Assembly: GCA_949752735.1 (NCBI GenBank)
Contig: OX457042.1
Span: 61,231,468 to 61,295,467, forward strand
Reading direction: 5' to 3'
Length of the DNA stretch: 64,000 nt
Source of the DNA: Lumbricus terrestris
Lineage: Eukaryota; Annelida; Clitellata; Crassiclitellata; Lumbricidae
Shown: positions 8,001-16,140 of the stretch, in pieces
Layout: the number at the start of each line of letters is the position of its first letter
Position numbering within the stretch: position 1 is the first letter of the stretch
Translations under genes and position numbers: made by a program
The notes under the pieces: model-generated
Seen by the model: only the letters and a program-made list of their open reading frames with translations
The model's database searches: none
Told to the model about the DNA's origin: nothing

Positions 8001-9481
8001 CTAGGAAAATTGGGCTACTAGATGTTCCAGGTTAATTTGCAGTGGTTCTAACACAGACCCAGTGTCTTCTGAACCACTTAAAACCCATGTTATGTTATGT
8101 TACTGTAAATATCTATGATCGAAAGATTGTAAGGGAACAAAACTCTGATTTCTGATAGGATTTTGATAATAAATTTGTTCTAGTTGTGAATCAGACTCTG
8201 AGGCATTCAATTCAAATGTTAATGATAAGTTCTGTGTTCTAATGCAACTCCATTGGATAGTGCACAACTCTGCGATTAGATGAGTGAGTTGGTGTCCACT
8301 AATCTCTTGTCTTCTTCGCTGACAGTCATAGGTTAATACAAAATCGCTCCGCAGACCGGAGACTTTGCGGGACGCTATATAAATTCTTAAAATGAATAAA
8401 TGAATTAATGTAGTCTATAAAATTAATATTCATAAATAAAAAGATATCAGTATAAAGGCAGCTGTCTTCTTTTTGCAATGATAATTTTCTGACTATTTTA
8501 GCAATGTGTCCGATTTCCATCAACTTCGCCCAGAGAATCAGGATGCCAGAAAAGGAATTTGTCTATGGAGCAACTAAATTGCGAAATGAAATCTTCGTTC
8601 TCTGTCAATCGGAATCTCATCAAAATGCAATTTGTGTCTTTGAGGATCGAAATCCATTTCGTTTGCAGAAGAGAATCGAAGTAAACGAGATGGAAAATCC
8701 CGTTGATATTGGGTCCAGTGAAAAGGATGATTGTCTCTACGTCTCTGATGTAAATGCGAAATGCGTCTGGAAGATAACAATAGAAATAGGCGACACAATG
8801 TCATATCGAATCATCAAATTCCTGTTCACTCAGTACAAACCCTGGACACTGTCAGTCTCTAGTGATGGTCATTTGTTGATGGTCGATTATTCATCGTCGA
8901 TTCTGTGGATCTACGGATCAGACGCAGAACTAATTCGATCCATTCGGTTACCAAGAGAAATTGAAGGACCTTATTGTGCGTTGGAAACATCCATCGGGAA
9001 TATTGTCATCATTCACGAATGGGAAGAAGAGGTAGAGGGTGGGTCATGTGGGAGAGAGGGAAGGAAGAAGCGGGACATATTATGTGAGGCGATGAATGAT
9101 GAGGCGAAGGACGAGCGTGGGTCAGTAAGTGCAATTCAGGATGGAGAGGAGGAGGAAGAGAAGAGGGCTAAGTGGGTTGTGAGTGAATTGAGCAGAGATG
9201 GACAGATGGTCATCCGTCGTTTTATTCCTTCAAATGAAACACAACATCTGAAGAATCCTGAATATTTCTCACTCGATTCAGACGATCGAGTGTTTGTGGC
9301 TGACACAGGAAATGGTAGAGTGATTCTCTTGGATTCCGATCTCAAATGGAATCGAATTCTGTTTCCAGCAAAAGCAGAAGAGACGAAGATCCACCGTCTG
9401 TGGAGATTATGTTATGATGAAGAGGAGAAGCAACTGATTGTAGGAGAGTTTTTCGGAACAATTTGCTTATACACATTTTGA
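1738..9481 (+). CDS. Gene 1 (5'-partial): CARD - TRADD-N-like - beta-propeller protein
   Basis: Three exons, 1738-2025, 3067-3414 and 8502-9481, join in one frame to the stop at 9479-9481 (537 residues visible). Order: CARD, TRADD-N-like domain, NHL-like propeller. Each internal join falls after the first base of a codon. Genes 2 and 3 in this window have an F-box-like exon and a linker exon before the CARD; the equivalent exons of gene 1 should lie left of position 1. The last intron (3415-8501) starts with GC and holds a LINE with an intact ORF2. By family, a CARD recruits partners through death-fold contacts and a propeller binds protein or RNA; the role of this protein is unknown. No internal stop or frameshift is seen. 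Exon joining is inferred from phase and paralogy, not from transcripts. Confidence 0.68.
2220..2335 (+). pseudogene. LINE reverse-transcriptase scrap
   Basis: About 35 codons, frame of position 2238: Phe-Gly-Thr-Val-Asp-Gln-Glu-Met-Leu-Leu-Gln-Arg-Leu, which follows the RT pattern Ala-Phe-Asp-Thr-Val-Asp-His. Frame-shifted and ended on both sides. It lies in the first visible intron of gene 1. Confidence 0.5.
2338..2408. repeat. Degenerate CGACAAATGGTTC repeats
   Basis: Four to five degenerate units of the form CGACAAATGGTTC. The inverse orientation (CATTTTGTCG, GCATTTGTCG) recurs at 16040-16140. They probably mark the two ends of, or two copies of, an unnamed element of the foldback-like style seen at 10879-11396. 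Confidence 0.4.
2585..2690. repeat. Fragment of the piggyBac-like element family of 23041-24594
   Basis: About 100 bases from AGAAGTCTATTGGCATCA to GGCGGTAAATGGGTT match the right end of the 23041-24594 element (24507-24592). The TTAA that should follow is mutated to TTGA. Confidence 0.6.
3067..3414 (+). CDS. Gene 1 TRADD-N-like exon
   Basis: A 348-nt exon, phase 1 at both ends. The acceptor TGATTTCAG ends at 3066. The donor is TTG|GCAAGT, a GC-type 5' splice site shared by all three paralogs. The C-terminal half has a hydrophobic strand (VVVWIWCRS), then a helix with a Leu-Tyr-Glu-Ser-x-Gln-Leu-Arg pattern, then another strand. This order resembles the N-terminal domain of the adaptor TRADD and TRADD-N-like domains reported in invertebrate NLR-type proteins. 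The N-terminal half is polar and probably helical. The assignment is by pattern only. Without splicing, translation would end three codons past the donor. Confidence 0.6.
3484..3605. repeat. Repeat tail piece and a perfect small hairpin
   Basis: GGAGCGCCCCCGAC (3486) resembles the LINE/SINE tail. It is followed by a perfect 15-bp inverted repeat, 3524-3538 (TTTGAGGCTGCGATA) with 3548-3562, around a 9-nt loop. No coding signal. Confidence 0.45.
3606..4335. other. Intron of gene 1, no recognised gene
   Basis: Part of the last intron of gene 1. A 73-codon open frame at 3654-3875 shows no domain I recognise and no family match by eye. A gapped stretch follows that contains nothing I can name. 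Confidence 0.3.
4336..4440. repeat. Seven tandem copies of a 15-bp unit
   Basis: ACGATTGATCACCGG repeated seven times without change except the last base. Every strand and frame is open here by periodicity only (15 is a multiple of three), so the open frames are not genes. The unit length and base style match the ends of foldback-like elements elsewhere in the window. Confidence 0.9.
4924..5091 (+). pseudogene. ORF1 C-terminus with esterase-like motif
   Basis: Open frame to TAA 5089-5091 containing Asp-Gly-Leu-His-Leu-Asn-x-Arg-Gly-Ala. An Asp-x-x-His of this form is the C-terminal catalytic pair of SGNH-type esterase domains found in ORF1 of some CR1 elements. The rest of ORF1 is missing from this copy. 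Confidence 0.6.
5208..8021 (+). CDS. LINE ORF2: endonuclease and reverse transcriptase
   Basis: 937 codons without a break. Residues 1-220 form an APE-type endonuclease: Asn at the start (Ala-Asn-Val-Arg-Ser), Ala-Glu-Ser-Trp, Gly-Asp-Phe-Asn-Tyr, and Ser-Asp-His-Gln near residue 208. The reverse transcriptase spans about residues 450-750: Tyr-Leu-Asp-Phe-Ala-Lys-Ala-Phe-Asp (about 588), Gly-Val-Pro-Gln-Gly-Ser-Val-Leu-Gly-Pro (about 648) and Phe-Ala-Asp-Asp (about 675). A C-terminal region with Trp-Asn-x-x-x-x and a basic tail follows. The product nicks target DNA and copies its own RNA there. It starts 116 bases after the ORF1 stop. The catalytic residues look intact, so it may be active. 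Confidence 0.92.
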   Translation: MFANVRSIVSRAKRAELELYVDNEKPDIIGIAESWTKPEIADSELALDGYRLFRKDRANQKSVGHGAGGVLLYVRSHINAVERQDMSNETFKESIWCEIQLSRSKMLVGVCYRVPDATEEADQGMCKLLEMANKETSLIMGDFNYHIDWETLEGEREKDRRFLDFVDACFMQQHVMEPTRGDNILDLVITTDENMVENVSVGEHFNTSDHQVVRWELYVQQSHEVKAYMSKPNFFKADYELVRNRLKEKELENAVSGMGANEAWKKFNEVMREIIDENIPKRKRTNKRRPWVTREVQKKRRAKNKAWKNYQNLKKETKNVLECDSVARLEELKMNYVKKRNICNKANKEALKIFEQKLSRNVKEDSKSFYNYVRSKQKRKDRVGPIKKEEDGREVVVDDTEATEVLNKFFSSVFTLEDLGNIPEPSRAFLDNGGGRLTQIMFTRENVVEQLKRLKTDKSPGNDELHPKFLHEVREEIGETLAQIFNKSIQSGEVPQEWRDALIVPLFKKGNRSEPSNYRPVSLTSVACKVMERIVKDNIVKHMEEHDIIKGSQHGFTKGRSCLTNLLEFFEEVFEKIDEGKPVDVIYLDFAKAFDKVPHKRLIKKLQACGISGQVLKWIQNWLSDRRQKVGIGNKHSRWAAVLSGVPQGSVLGPLLFVLFINDIDDGVLSKISKFADDTKLCRAVGNEEEAEILQEDLRRMFRWSQDWQMLFNLEKCSVMHMGKRNQEFAYEMGGKVLRVSEEERDLGVIMHKSAKPSRQCAEASKKANSTLGMIKRTIVTRDKDTLLRLYKSLVRPQLEYCIQAWNPYLKQDIEKLEKVQRRATKMIWGYKDLSYEERLERCGLTTLERRRSRGDLIEAYKIITGKEALGWETFFELAPNKATRGHRYKLFKKPRGTLGQKFFSARVVDMWNGLDDRTVSVDTVSAFKRKLGKLGY
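8338..8406 (+). repeat. Repeat 3' tail ending GACGCTATATAAAT
   Basis: A further copy of the GCTATATAAAT-type tail followed by AATGAATAAATGAAT, about 100 bases before the propeller exon of gene 1. Confidence 0.5.
8502..9481 (+). CDS. Gene 1 beta-propeller (NHL-like) terminal exon
   Basis: Terminal exon after the acceptor ATTTTAG, phase 1 in, stop TGA at 9479-9481. It codes about 325 residues of a repeat-blade protein. The motif Asp-(S/D)-Asp-Asp-Arg-Val-Phe-Val-Ala-Asp-Thr-Gly-Asn-Gly-Arg followed by a hydrophobic Leu-Leu-Asp strand is typical of an NHL blade, and several Tyr-Val-Ser-Asp-type blades precede it. A charged loop at about 9011-9175 (runs of Glu, Lys-Arg, Ser-Gly) interrupts the blades and differs strongly in length and sequence from the loops in genes 2 and 3. 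ATG 8504 lies just inside the exon, but the acceptor and phase argue for entry by splicing. Confidence 0.75.
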
Positions 9482-9840
9482 GTTTAGATTAAACTCAAAG
9501 TTCATCTTACTATAACAGATTTTGACAAACAAAATATTCCGAGTCTAAAGTCTAAACTTATCCACACTATGTGGCAGATCTGCTTATTGCATTTTATTGA
9601 TCTATGTAAACAAAGAGAAAATTCTGTGTGTCTGTTTGACCGTTCTTTCTGTTTGACCGGGATGCATTTCAACAGTTTTTTTTAGCTTTTCACTCAAAAC
9701 CTTCACTACTCTCTCGTCCCTCGGTCTGGGCATGGGACACCCCGTGGAGGGTTGGCGAATCTCTACCACCATGGGGCCAGGGTGGGAGAGCGCAAACTCT
9801 AAATTGGGGTGGGGTGGGGTGGGAGTGGGCGGTTCGTGAG
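9482..9840. other. Downstream of gene 1
   Basis: Holds the 3' region of gene 1 without a clear AATAAA, then GC-rich repeated DNA (9700-9840) similar in style to 23580-24180. No gene seen. Confidence 0.3.
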
Positions 9841-10395
9841 CCGGTGTCACGTGATATTCTATCCCCCTTTTAAAGCTATCCGTGGGGGATGAATTAATCT
9901 ATACCCCGGATGGATTTAACCGGTCTAAACTATCCGGGGGAATAAACACTCTATCCCCTTTATTGAAAAATGCGTATAGGCCTAATTGAAAACTTTATGT
10001 TGTAATAAAAATTTAAAGTGACTCTAGTTGTTTATCAAATGTCCTGAGCATTGTTAAGAGAAATGCAACTCGAATTTATTTAGTGACTCTGAGTGTTCTT
10101 AAGTGTTTTAAATGTTCTAAGTGCTCTAAAACCAAAGCAAAAACAATATTTAGTCGGGAAAAACATACCTGTTAGTGTCATTGTTCAAAACAAAGCAGAT
10201 GGGAATTGATTTACTAAAATAAATACACGCGGACTTGGCTTTTTTCAACTTCTCTTCATTTGTCATTGTTCAAAACAAAGCAGATAGAAATTAATTTGCA
10301 AAAATAAATACAAGCGAAATTTCCCTTTTTTCGACGTATCTTCATTTGGGGGGGATACGATTAATACGGGGAATACTCTATTTCGTGACAAAGGC
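9841..10395. mobile_element. MITE family A, copy 1
   Basis: Starts CCGGTGTCACGTGATA and ends with CTCTATTTCGTGACAAAGG, the inverted match with a few changes. The interior (AGCTATCCG-GGGGATGAATTAATCTAT, then CCGGTCTA-AACTATCCGG) is shared with 25906-26358 (inverted) and 62459-62921. No coding capacity. Confidence 0.7.
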
Positions 10396-10534
10396 AGTGA
10401 AGGTGGGGAAGTAAGGAATAGGCCGAGAGGGGACGAATCCTAAATTTATCGGGCAACGCCGGGTACCCTAGCTAGTATTCAATAGATGAGAAAAACATGA
10501 CAATGAGGCAGGCCAGCATGAGGTAAGTGCTAAG

Positions 10535-10780
10535 GGTGCTTGGGGCGCGGTGGTGTAGTGTTGGCGTCGTTGCCTTGAAGCCGGAAGGTTCGAGGTTCAA
10601 ATCCCCCTCGCCGCGTAGGGACCTTGGGCAAGTCTTTCACTCGCAATTGCTCAGCGCTTCGGCGTGAAACTCCGATGCAGTGTCCGCTCTGCATTCGGGA
10701 GCGCCTCTGAGTAGCGGGAGCTTGAAGGGGCGCTATAACAAGTGCACATACATACAAACATACAAACAAACAAACCAAGG
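10535..10780 (+). mobile_element. tRNA-derived SINE with LINE-type tail
   Basis: The head has pol III promoter boxes: A-box TGGTGTAGTGTTGG (about 10551) and B-box GGTTCAAATCCCC (about 10594). The body has GACCTTGGGCAAGTC, a string also found in the core of MIR-type CORE-SINEs. The 3' part is the GGGAGCGCCTCTGAGTAG ... GAAGGGGCGCTATA tail shared with the LINE fragments here, followed by CATACAAA repeats. Confidence 0.75.
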
Positions 10781-10878
10781 TCAGCAGTGTTGTTGATTGG
10801 CCCGCACTTCTGAGGAACCGACAGCATTTTCGAAAGTGATGACATTTTCGTAGCGAAAATCATGAGCGGACACGGTTC

Positions 10879-11396
10879 CATGACAATTCGGCGACTGACA
10901 ATTCGGCGACAGACAATTCGGCGACTGACAATTCGGCGACAGCATGTAAATTTATTAAAATCTTTAACACCATAAAGACAGCTTAACTGGAAGCTGGATT
11001 GAAGAAAATATTTTTGCTTAAATGGAAGATGGATTGAAGAAAATAGTCATGCTTAACTGGAAGCTGGATTGAAGAAAATATTCTTGCTTAAATGGAAGCT
11101 GGATTGAAGAAAATAGTCTTGCTTAACTGGAAGCTGGGTTGAAGAAAATATTCTTGCTTAAATGGAAGCTGGATGAATGGAAACAGTCTTGCTTAAATGG
11201 AAGCTGGATGAATGGAAACAGTCTTGCTTAAATGGAAGCTGGATTGAATAAAAGATTCCAATTGATGTTCGTCATAAAACGACGCGCGAACGGCGCCGAA
11301 TTGTCTGTCGCCGAATTGTCTGGGCGCCGAATTGTCTGTCGCCGAATTGTCTGTCGCCGAATTGTCTGTCGCCGAATAATATTGTCTTGTCACCAG
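10879..11396. mobile_element. Foldback-like element, copy 1
   Basis: The left end has four copies of a 15-bp unit GACAATTCGGCGACA (10882-10942). The right end has the same unit inverted (GAATTGTCTGTCGCC, 11297-11395). The middle consists of tandem repeats of AAATGGAAGCTGGATTGAAG-type units. Long inverted ends made of short tandem repeats are the mark of foldback elements. A second copy is at 57796-58497. Confidence 0.75.
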
Positions 11397-11639
11397 CGGG
11401 GACTTGGTCTAGAAGTTCGGGGGACGAACGAGTGGCCGAAAGACGATCGCCGCCCGAGTCGCCCACGAAGTTTTCCATTTTCATTGGCCAAAATTTCAGA
11501 AAATCTTTTTTTTAGTCATTTGGTCGAAGTTTCAAGAAAACATTTCATTTCCCTGTCAAAAAAGCTGATGACCCTTTTTTAGTCAGGCCCGTGAGTGCTC
11601 AGCACCTCCAGAAATTGGCCATGCATGGGTGTCAACAGA

Positions 11640-11784
11640 AATCAGCCAGCAAGAAGTGCTTACTAAGAGATTATTTCTCTGTTGGCATTGCTTATCCATA
11701 AAATCATTGCGTCTTTTATTTATATATATAATGCAATGCCAACAGGGAAATAATCTCTTAAGAAGCACTTCTTGCTGGCTGATT
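11640..11784. repeat. Near-perfect 52-bp hairpin
   Basis: Arms 11640-11691 and 11733-11784 pair over 52 positions with three mismatches (around the ACT/CTT site and one T/C); the loop is 41 nt and AT-rich. Could be a MITE or the precursor of a small RNA. Confidence 0.8.
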
Positions 11785-12024
11785 AGAACTACCGGATGGG
11801 GTAAAACTGGACTAATAATTATATAGTGAGGTAGACTAGACCTAACTAAGAATAACTATATATATATATATATTATATTACGTATATATTATATTATACT
11901 ATATATATGTCATATATGATAATTTTTATATACATGATGGATATAATTATATATATTTATTCTCAGTTAGGCCTAGTCTACCTTACTATGTGTTACTCCA
12001 GTTTTACCCCATCCAGTAGTTCTA
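11785..12024. repeat. Second long hairpin with AT-rich centre
   Basis: Directly next to the previous hairpin. Arms at about 11785-11860 and 11950-12024 (AGAACTACCGGATGGGGTAA with its inverse near 12004-12023). The centre is rich in TATATA. Some mismatches and small gaps. Confidence 0.7.
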
Positions 12025-12500
12025 ACTCCACTGGTTCTCAGCCGATCAGCGAATACGAAGAAAACCTCGAAATTTTGCTCATTCGATCCGCATTTTTTAC
12101 GGACGAAAGCGACGATTGAATGTCATAATTATTATTTAATGTTCCTCACTGCGCAAGAATCACCTCCCAGCATGACAAAAGCGGGATATTGTTTTGTCTG
12201 CGTTAACATGCATTTCTCTTGGAATCCACACAGAAGAAAAGCACAATCTTCGTAAGTATCGGCATCTTAACTATCCTAACTATGCCAACAGACCCAAATA
12301 TTGCACAAGAAATCAAACAATTCTGTCTACATTAGCCACTATTTGAGTGAACCAACACTGTGGAAATAGTTTTGACAGACAGTTTAGTCAATATTGATTT
12401 GTTAAAAGGAAGACTTTAAATGCATACACATGACGGAACGAGGCAACACAACTGGCGGTGGATAGGTGTTTAGTATCTTCACATCAGTGAATGGTTTATG
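12025..12500. other. Upstream of gene 2, nothing recognised
   Basis: A short open frame ending in an acidic Asp-Glu-Ser-Asp-Asp at 12119 begins inside the hairpin arm. No domain recognised. No clear promoter seen. Confidence 0.25.
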
Positions 12501-12503
12501 CAA

Positions 12504-12800
12504 TCAAAAGTTCTGATGTAGTCTATGAAGCACAAATGAACCTCCTGACCAAATTCTCATTGTCTTTCCATCAACCATCTCATTTTTGCGACACGATCTC
12601 GTGTTCTCCGCGACTTCCTGAAGCCTGCCTGATTTGCTGGAAGCTCTCTTTCCACTGTGCTTTCCCTTATTTTTTAACATTTTATGCATTATTTTGAGCA
12701 ATATCTTGCGTATGTGTGATATTATTGCTATGCTGCGATAATTATCGCATTCCTTGGCATCTCCTTTCTTGAAGATGGGTATAACAGTGTTACCGGGTAG
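12504..12800 (-). pseudogene. RTE-like reverse-transcriptase fragment
   Basis: The minus strand reads Val-Ile-Pro-Ile-Phe-Lys-Lys-Gly-Asp (about 12765-12790), then Cys-Asp-Asn-Tyr-Arg and a helix rich in Lys with Ile-Met-His-Lys-Met-Leu. This is the RT motif Lys-Lys-Gly-Asp-x-x-x-Cys-x-Asn-Tyr-Arg. Degraded at both ends. Confidence 0.55.
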
Positions 12801-13107
12801 CCTATTAATAGACGTGAGTTGGAAGCTACAAAGAACACACGTGACGTGGATCCTGCAATTGAAATCATAAAAACACTTTAATTTTTCAACTGAGACGGTT
12901 TATTTCAATTGATCTTGCAACTACGTTGAAGTCAAATATATCTGCAGAAGGGTTCGTTATATGTTTACATATCAAATATCTTCTTTCACAAAGGCTACAT
13001 TAATTTGTTAGCACATAAACCACTTGGCCTATACCAATAGAGAAATCGAAAGTGCTTTCGATATTAGACCTACGATTTATGTTATAGTAGCCAATATCAA
13101 AATAGCT

Positions 13108-14254
13108 ATGGCTATGAAAGTTTCAGCTAGAGTTGATATTAAAAAGCAAGAGATCGACGATATTATTACATGTTGCATATGCATCGAAGTCTACACTGAT
13201 CCAAGGATGTTGCCATGCATTCATACATTCTGCATGCAGTGTCTCCAAGCGACTGGGAATAACACTAGTAAAGGACCTGGAGATGAAATGCCTTGTCCTA
13301 TATGCAGACGAATATTCAAGATTCCTCAAGAAGGGTTTCGGGGACTTCCCAAAAACTTTTTCATTGAGAATCTAATACAAGTGGCAAGGGTTTCAGACTC
13401 ATCTGCATTATCAAAATTCTCATGTGATCTATGCTTGGAGGAAAATGAGGCACACGAGGATGGGCCTAGAGAAACTCCGCGAGCTCATGCATACTGCGTT
13501 GGTTGCGAATGGAAGTTATGCGAAGAATGTTCCACTGAACACAGAAAATTAAAATTATCAAGGAACCATGAATTGATTTACATTAATTATAATAAAGATG
13601 AACATTTCACGACCTATGCAGCACAAGCCGTTTGTGAATTCCATAAACAAAGGATCATCGATATATATTGTATTGATTGCAAAACAGTTGTTTGCGACAT
13701 CTGCTTCCTCGATGGCCATGGAATCCATGACGGTTCTCATGTTAGCAAATTCGTGGATGACTTTCGAAAGCAGATCCAAAGCAAAATCCAAGTAGTAAAC
13801 GAGTGCAGATACATAGTTCAGATGAAGAAGGCCGAGTTCCAGGAGGCGAAGGAACATATTACACAGGAAAATGTGGTAAAATTGAAATCTGATATTGCGG
13901 ACAGAACAGGTAATGAACCGAATAAGCTGGTAGATGAAAATGCAACTTTTCTTTTCCAATGTCTGTCTAGACAAAGCAAATTAAAAGAAATCCAAATGAC
14001 AACAGATGAATTTGATACTTGTATATCGTGTTTAGAAACGTACCATTCTTATTGCAAGGCGATAATTGCTAAGGGATCGGATAGTGACATATGTGCCGCA
14101 CTTCTAGATTTATCGGTTAGGGCGACGGAGTTGGGGCAACAGTGCCACGCTATGATTGGACGAGAAATTCAATCGTTAATTTTCAACTTGAGAAAATCAG
14201 AACAAGAAGATTTTATAGGGGAAGACAGCGACGACTTGATTGGTGGAGCTGACG
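13108..14254 (+). CDS. Gene 2 first exon: RING, two B-boxes, coiled coil (TRIM-type N-terminus)
   Basis: 382 codons from ATG 13108 (a second ATG lies at 13114; the open frame further upstream has no ATG). RING: Cys22, Cys25, Cys37, His39, Cys42, Cys45, Cys63, Cys66, with Leu-Pro-Cys-x-His and Cys-Pro-Ile-Cys as in TRIM ligases. A first zinc-binding B-box lies at about residues 106-154. A canonical B-box2 follows: Cys176, His179, Cys188, Cys191, Cys196, Cys199, His204, His207. Residues 215-380 are helical and charged, as in a TRIM coiled coil. By family, the RING recruits a ubiquitin-charged E2 and the coiled coil dimerises. The donor GACG|GTAAGC is strong and leaves phase 1, matching the acceptor phase of the linker exon at 16467. 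Read-through would add about 19 residues before a stop. Confidence 0.82.
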
Positions 14255-14343
14255 GTAAGCTGTTTTCTTTTAAATTATGCAGTTTCACAAACTTACGCAA
14301 TTCCAGTGCATAAAATAGTATTTACCGATTATTTACCCTAATA

Positions 14344-14520
14344 TATAATTATAGCGCATCTGAGTAGTAATTACTACTCAGAAGCACTCCCAACTACAAC
14401 GCGCGCACTAAATCGGTTTCACTCTGAAGCGCATGAGCAATTGGGAGTGAATAATTGATCTCGGCCAGGAGCGTCTCTAAGTAGGTATCTTGAAGGGGCG
14501 CTATATAAATTCTGATTAAT
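14344..14520. repeat. Two opposed repeat tails
   Basis: An inverted tail (ATAGCGCATCTGAGTAG, ACTACTCAGAAGCACTCCC) followed by a forward tail (GGAGCGTCTCTAAGTAG ... GAAGGGGCGCTATATAAATT). In the first intron of gene 2. Confidence 0.55.
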
Positions 14521-15000
14521 TGATCATTGTCAAATAGACGATTATTTACCCAATACCAAGACAAATTTAAATCTATTAGAAATGAGTTTGAGTCACGCTA
14601 TTTTAGCAAATTATTACATGATATGCTTCTAACAGTATCATTTCCAGATTCCATGTCTGGTCCAATTGGGGGCCATCTTTTTTCCCGCCAAAATTTGACC
14701 ACTTGCCGTGGTCCGATTTCTTGTAACTTTTAGAATGTTCATCACCAGACCTAAGACTCCAGAAAATCGTCAAAAAACGCTTTCTTGAAATTTGTTCCGG
14801 GTCATGTCGTAGATTGACCCGAATATTTCATGAGTCCGACTGCAATCAGAATTCTTTTCAGCAATCCAATTTCCATTTCTCACGAGTTCTTTTCTTCAAA
14901 CCATCTTTTATTTAAGTGAGAAATGTTTGCGTTAATGGAAATTTTATTTCAAGAAGAATTTTTCGTCGACTAATCTTCTATTGCATGGTATATAATTTAG
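14521..15000. other. Gene 2 intron 1, nothing recognised
   Basis: Open frames are short and unlike any family I know. No splice-bounded exon seen. Confidence 0.25.
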
Positions 15001-15004
15001 ACCT

Positions 15005-15110
15005 GGTGGTGATGACGTCGGAAACGCCGATTCAGTGTCCGCGCTGTATTCGGGAGCACCTCTGAGTAGTGAGCTTGAAGATGCACTATGGAAATGGAGA
15101 AAAAATTAAT
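15005..15110 (+). repeat. SINE 3' part
   Basis: CGATTCAGTGTCCGCGCTGT, GGGAGCACCTCTGAGTAG and GAAGATGCACTAT follow the SINE body and tail seen at 10670-10735. Confidence 0.55.
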
Positions 15111-15233
15111 GTATATAATGCGTAAATAAGAGAAAAACATTTTGCAAGGTAATTTTGTATTGCGTTTGTGTAGCGATTATAATTCATTCATTCATTCATT
15201 CATTCATTTAAGGCATTTATATAGCGCTTCAAG

Positions 15234-15409
15234 ATTATCAAGGAACCATGAATTGATTTACATTAATTATAATAAAGATGAACATTTCACGACCTATGCA
15301 GCACAAGCCGTTTGTGAATTCCATAAACAAAGGATCATCGATGTATATTGTATTGATTGCAAAACAGTTATTTGCGACATCTGCTTCCTCGATGGCCATG
15401 GAATCCATG
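15234..15409 (+). pseudogene. Recent duplicate of part of the B-box2 coding sequence
   Basis: 176 bases identical to 13554-13729 except two substitutions (13663 A to G, 13690 G to A; offset 1680). It covers the end of B-box1 and most of B-box2 including all but the last His. It is joined on the left to an ATTC repeat and an AGCGCTTCAAG tail, on the right to unrelated DNA. No splice sites frame it, so it is probably inert. Note that it sits in the intron right after the exon it copies. Confidence 0.85.
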
Positions 15410-16034
15410 GTGATAATTATACTAATTGCGTCTCAGACATTTATATACCAGGCGCCCCTGTAGACCTTTGGCGGAAAAGACAGTGCGCCTGAGAGCGAGA
15501 GAGAGAGAGGGAGGGACAGGGACACAGACACATACGCAGATACAGATACAGATACAGAGAGAAGGACTGAACGATAGAAGGATGGCGTACGCTAAGAGCG
15601 GGTAGTATTTTAAGAGCGTCTATAGTGTAAATGGAAGAGCGAGGAAATAATGTCGTTTTAAGTATATAGGGAGTCTTAACGGTGAAATAGTTGTTGACGG
15701 TGCATTTTTTAATAATCTTTTGTAATGATCAAAGGTTTTGGCGCAAAGTTCACGAGCCATAGATATTTATAACTAGATAATTATATAGCTGTATCAGTAA
15801 AGTTAGCTAAGGTTAGTTTAGGCTGATAGCGAGCGATGAACATTGAAGAAGGGAGCAAATACCCGAAGACACTGGAGAAGAAGAATTTTGTTTTGAGCAG
15901 AATAATTAGAAGTAGGGTCAAATATTTGTATGTTAATTACCACTTTATTATAAGACTATTACCCGCACGTCTGATAATGTTGATGTGCTAATGCTGTGAG
16001 CTGGTAATTTTTATAAAGGTTATGAATTTTATAG
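15410..16034. other. Gene 2 intron 1, nothing recognised
   Basis: Contains a GA-rich and ACAGATACAGATAC-rich stretch (15493-15565). No gene or element named. Confidence 0.25.
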
Positions 16035-16140
16035 TGACACTGACAATCTTTGTCGGTGAAGCATTTGTCGTGAACAAATTTTGTCGCTGAGCAATTTCAT
16101 TCGTACGTTGTGTGTCGATGAACCATTTTGTCGTTAACCT
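16035..16140. repeat. Degenerate TTTGTCG-containing repeats
   Basis: Five degenerate units (CATTTGTCGTGAACAAA, ATTTTGTCGCTGAGCAA, and others), in inverse orientation to those at 2338-2408. Confidence 0.4.

Larger units (their letters stand above)
4924..8102 (+). mobile_element. Non-LTR retrotransposon (CR1/L2-like), intact ORF2, 5'-truncated ORF1
   Basis: Begins inside the end of ORF1 near 4924, carries a complete ORF2 (5208-8021) and ends in TATGT repeats at about 8085-8102, the short tandem end typical of CR1-like LINEs. 5' truncation is normal for target-primed reverse transcription. It lies in the last intron of gene 1 in the same orientation. The intact long ORF points to a recent insertion. 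Confidence 0.85.

Noticed and set aside
13021..13107. Longer N-terminus of the TRIM exon from the upstream open frame
   Set aside because: The frame starts at a TTG; the first ATG is at 13108, close to the usual distance before a RING.
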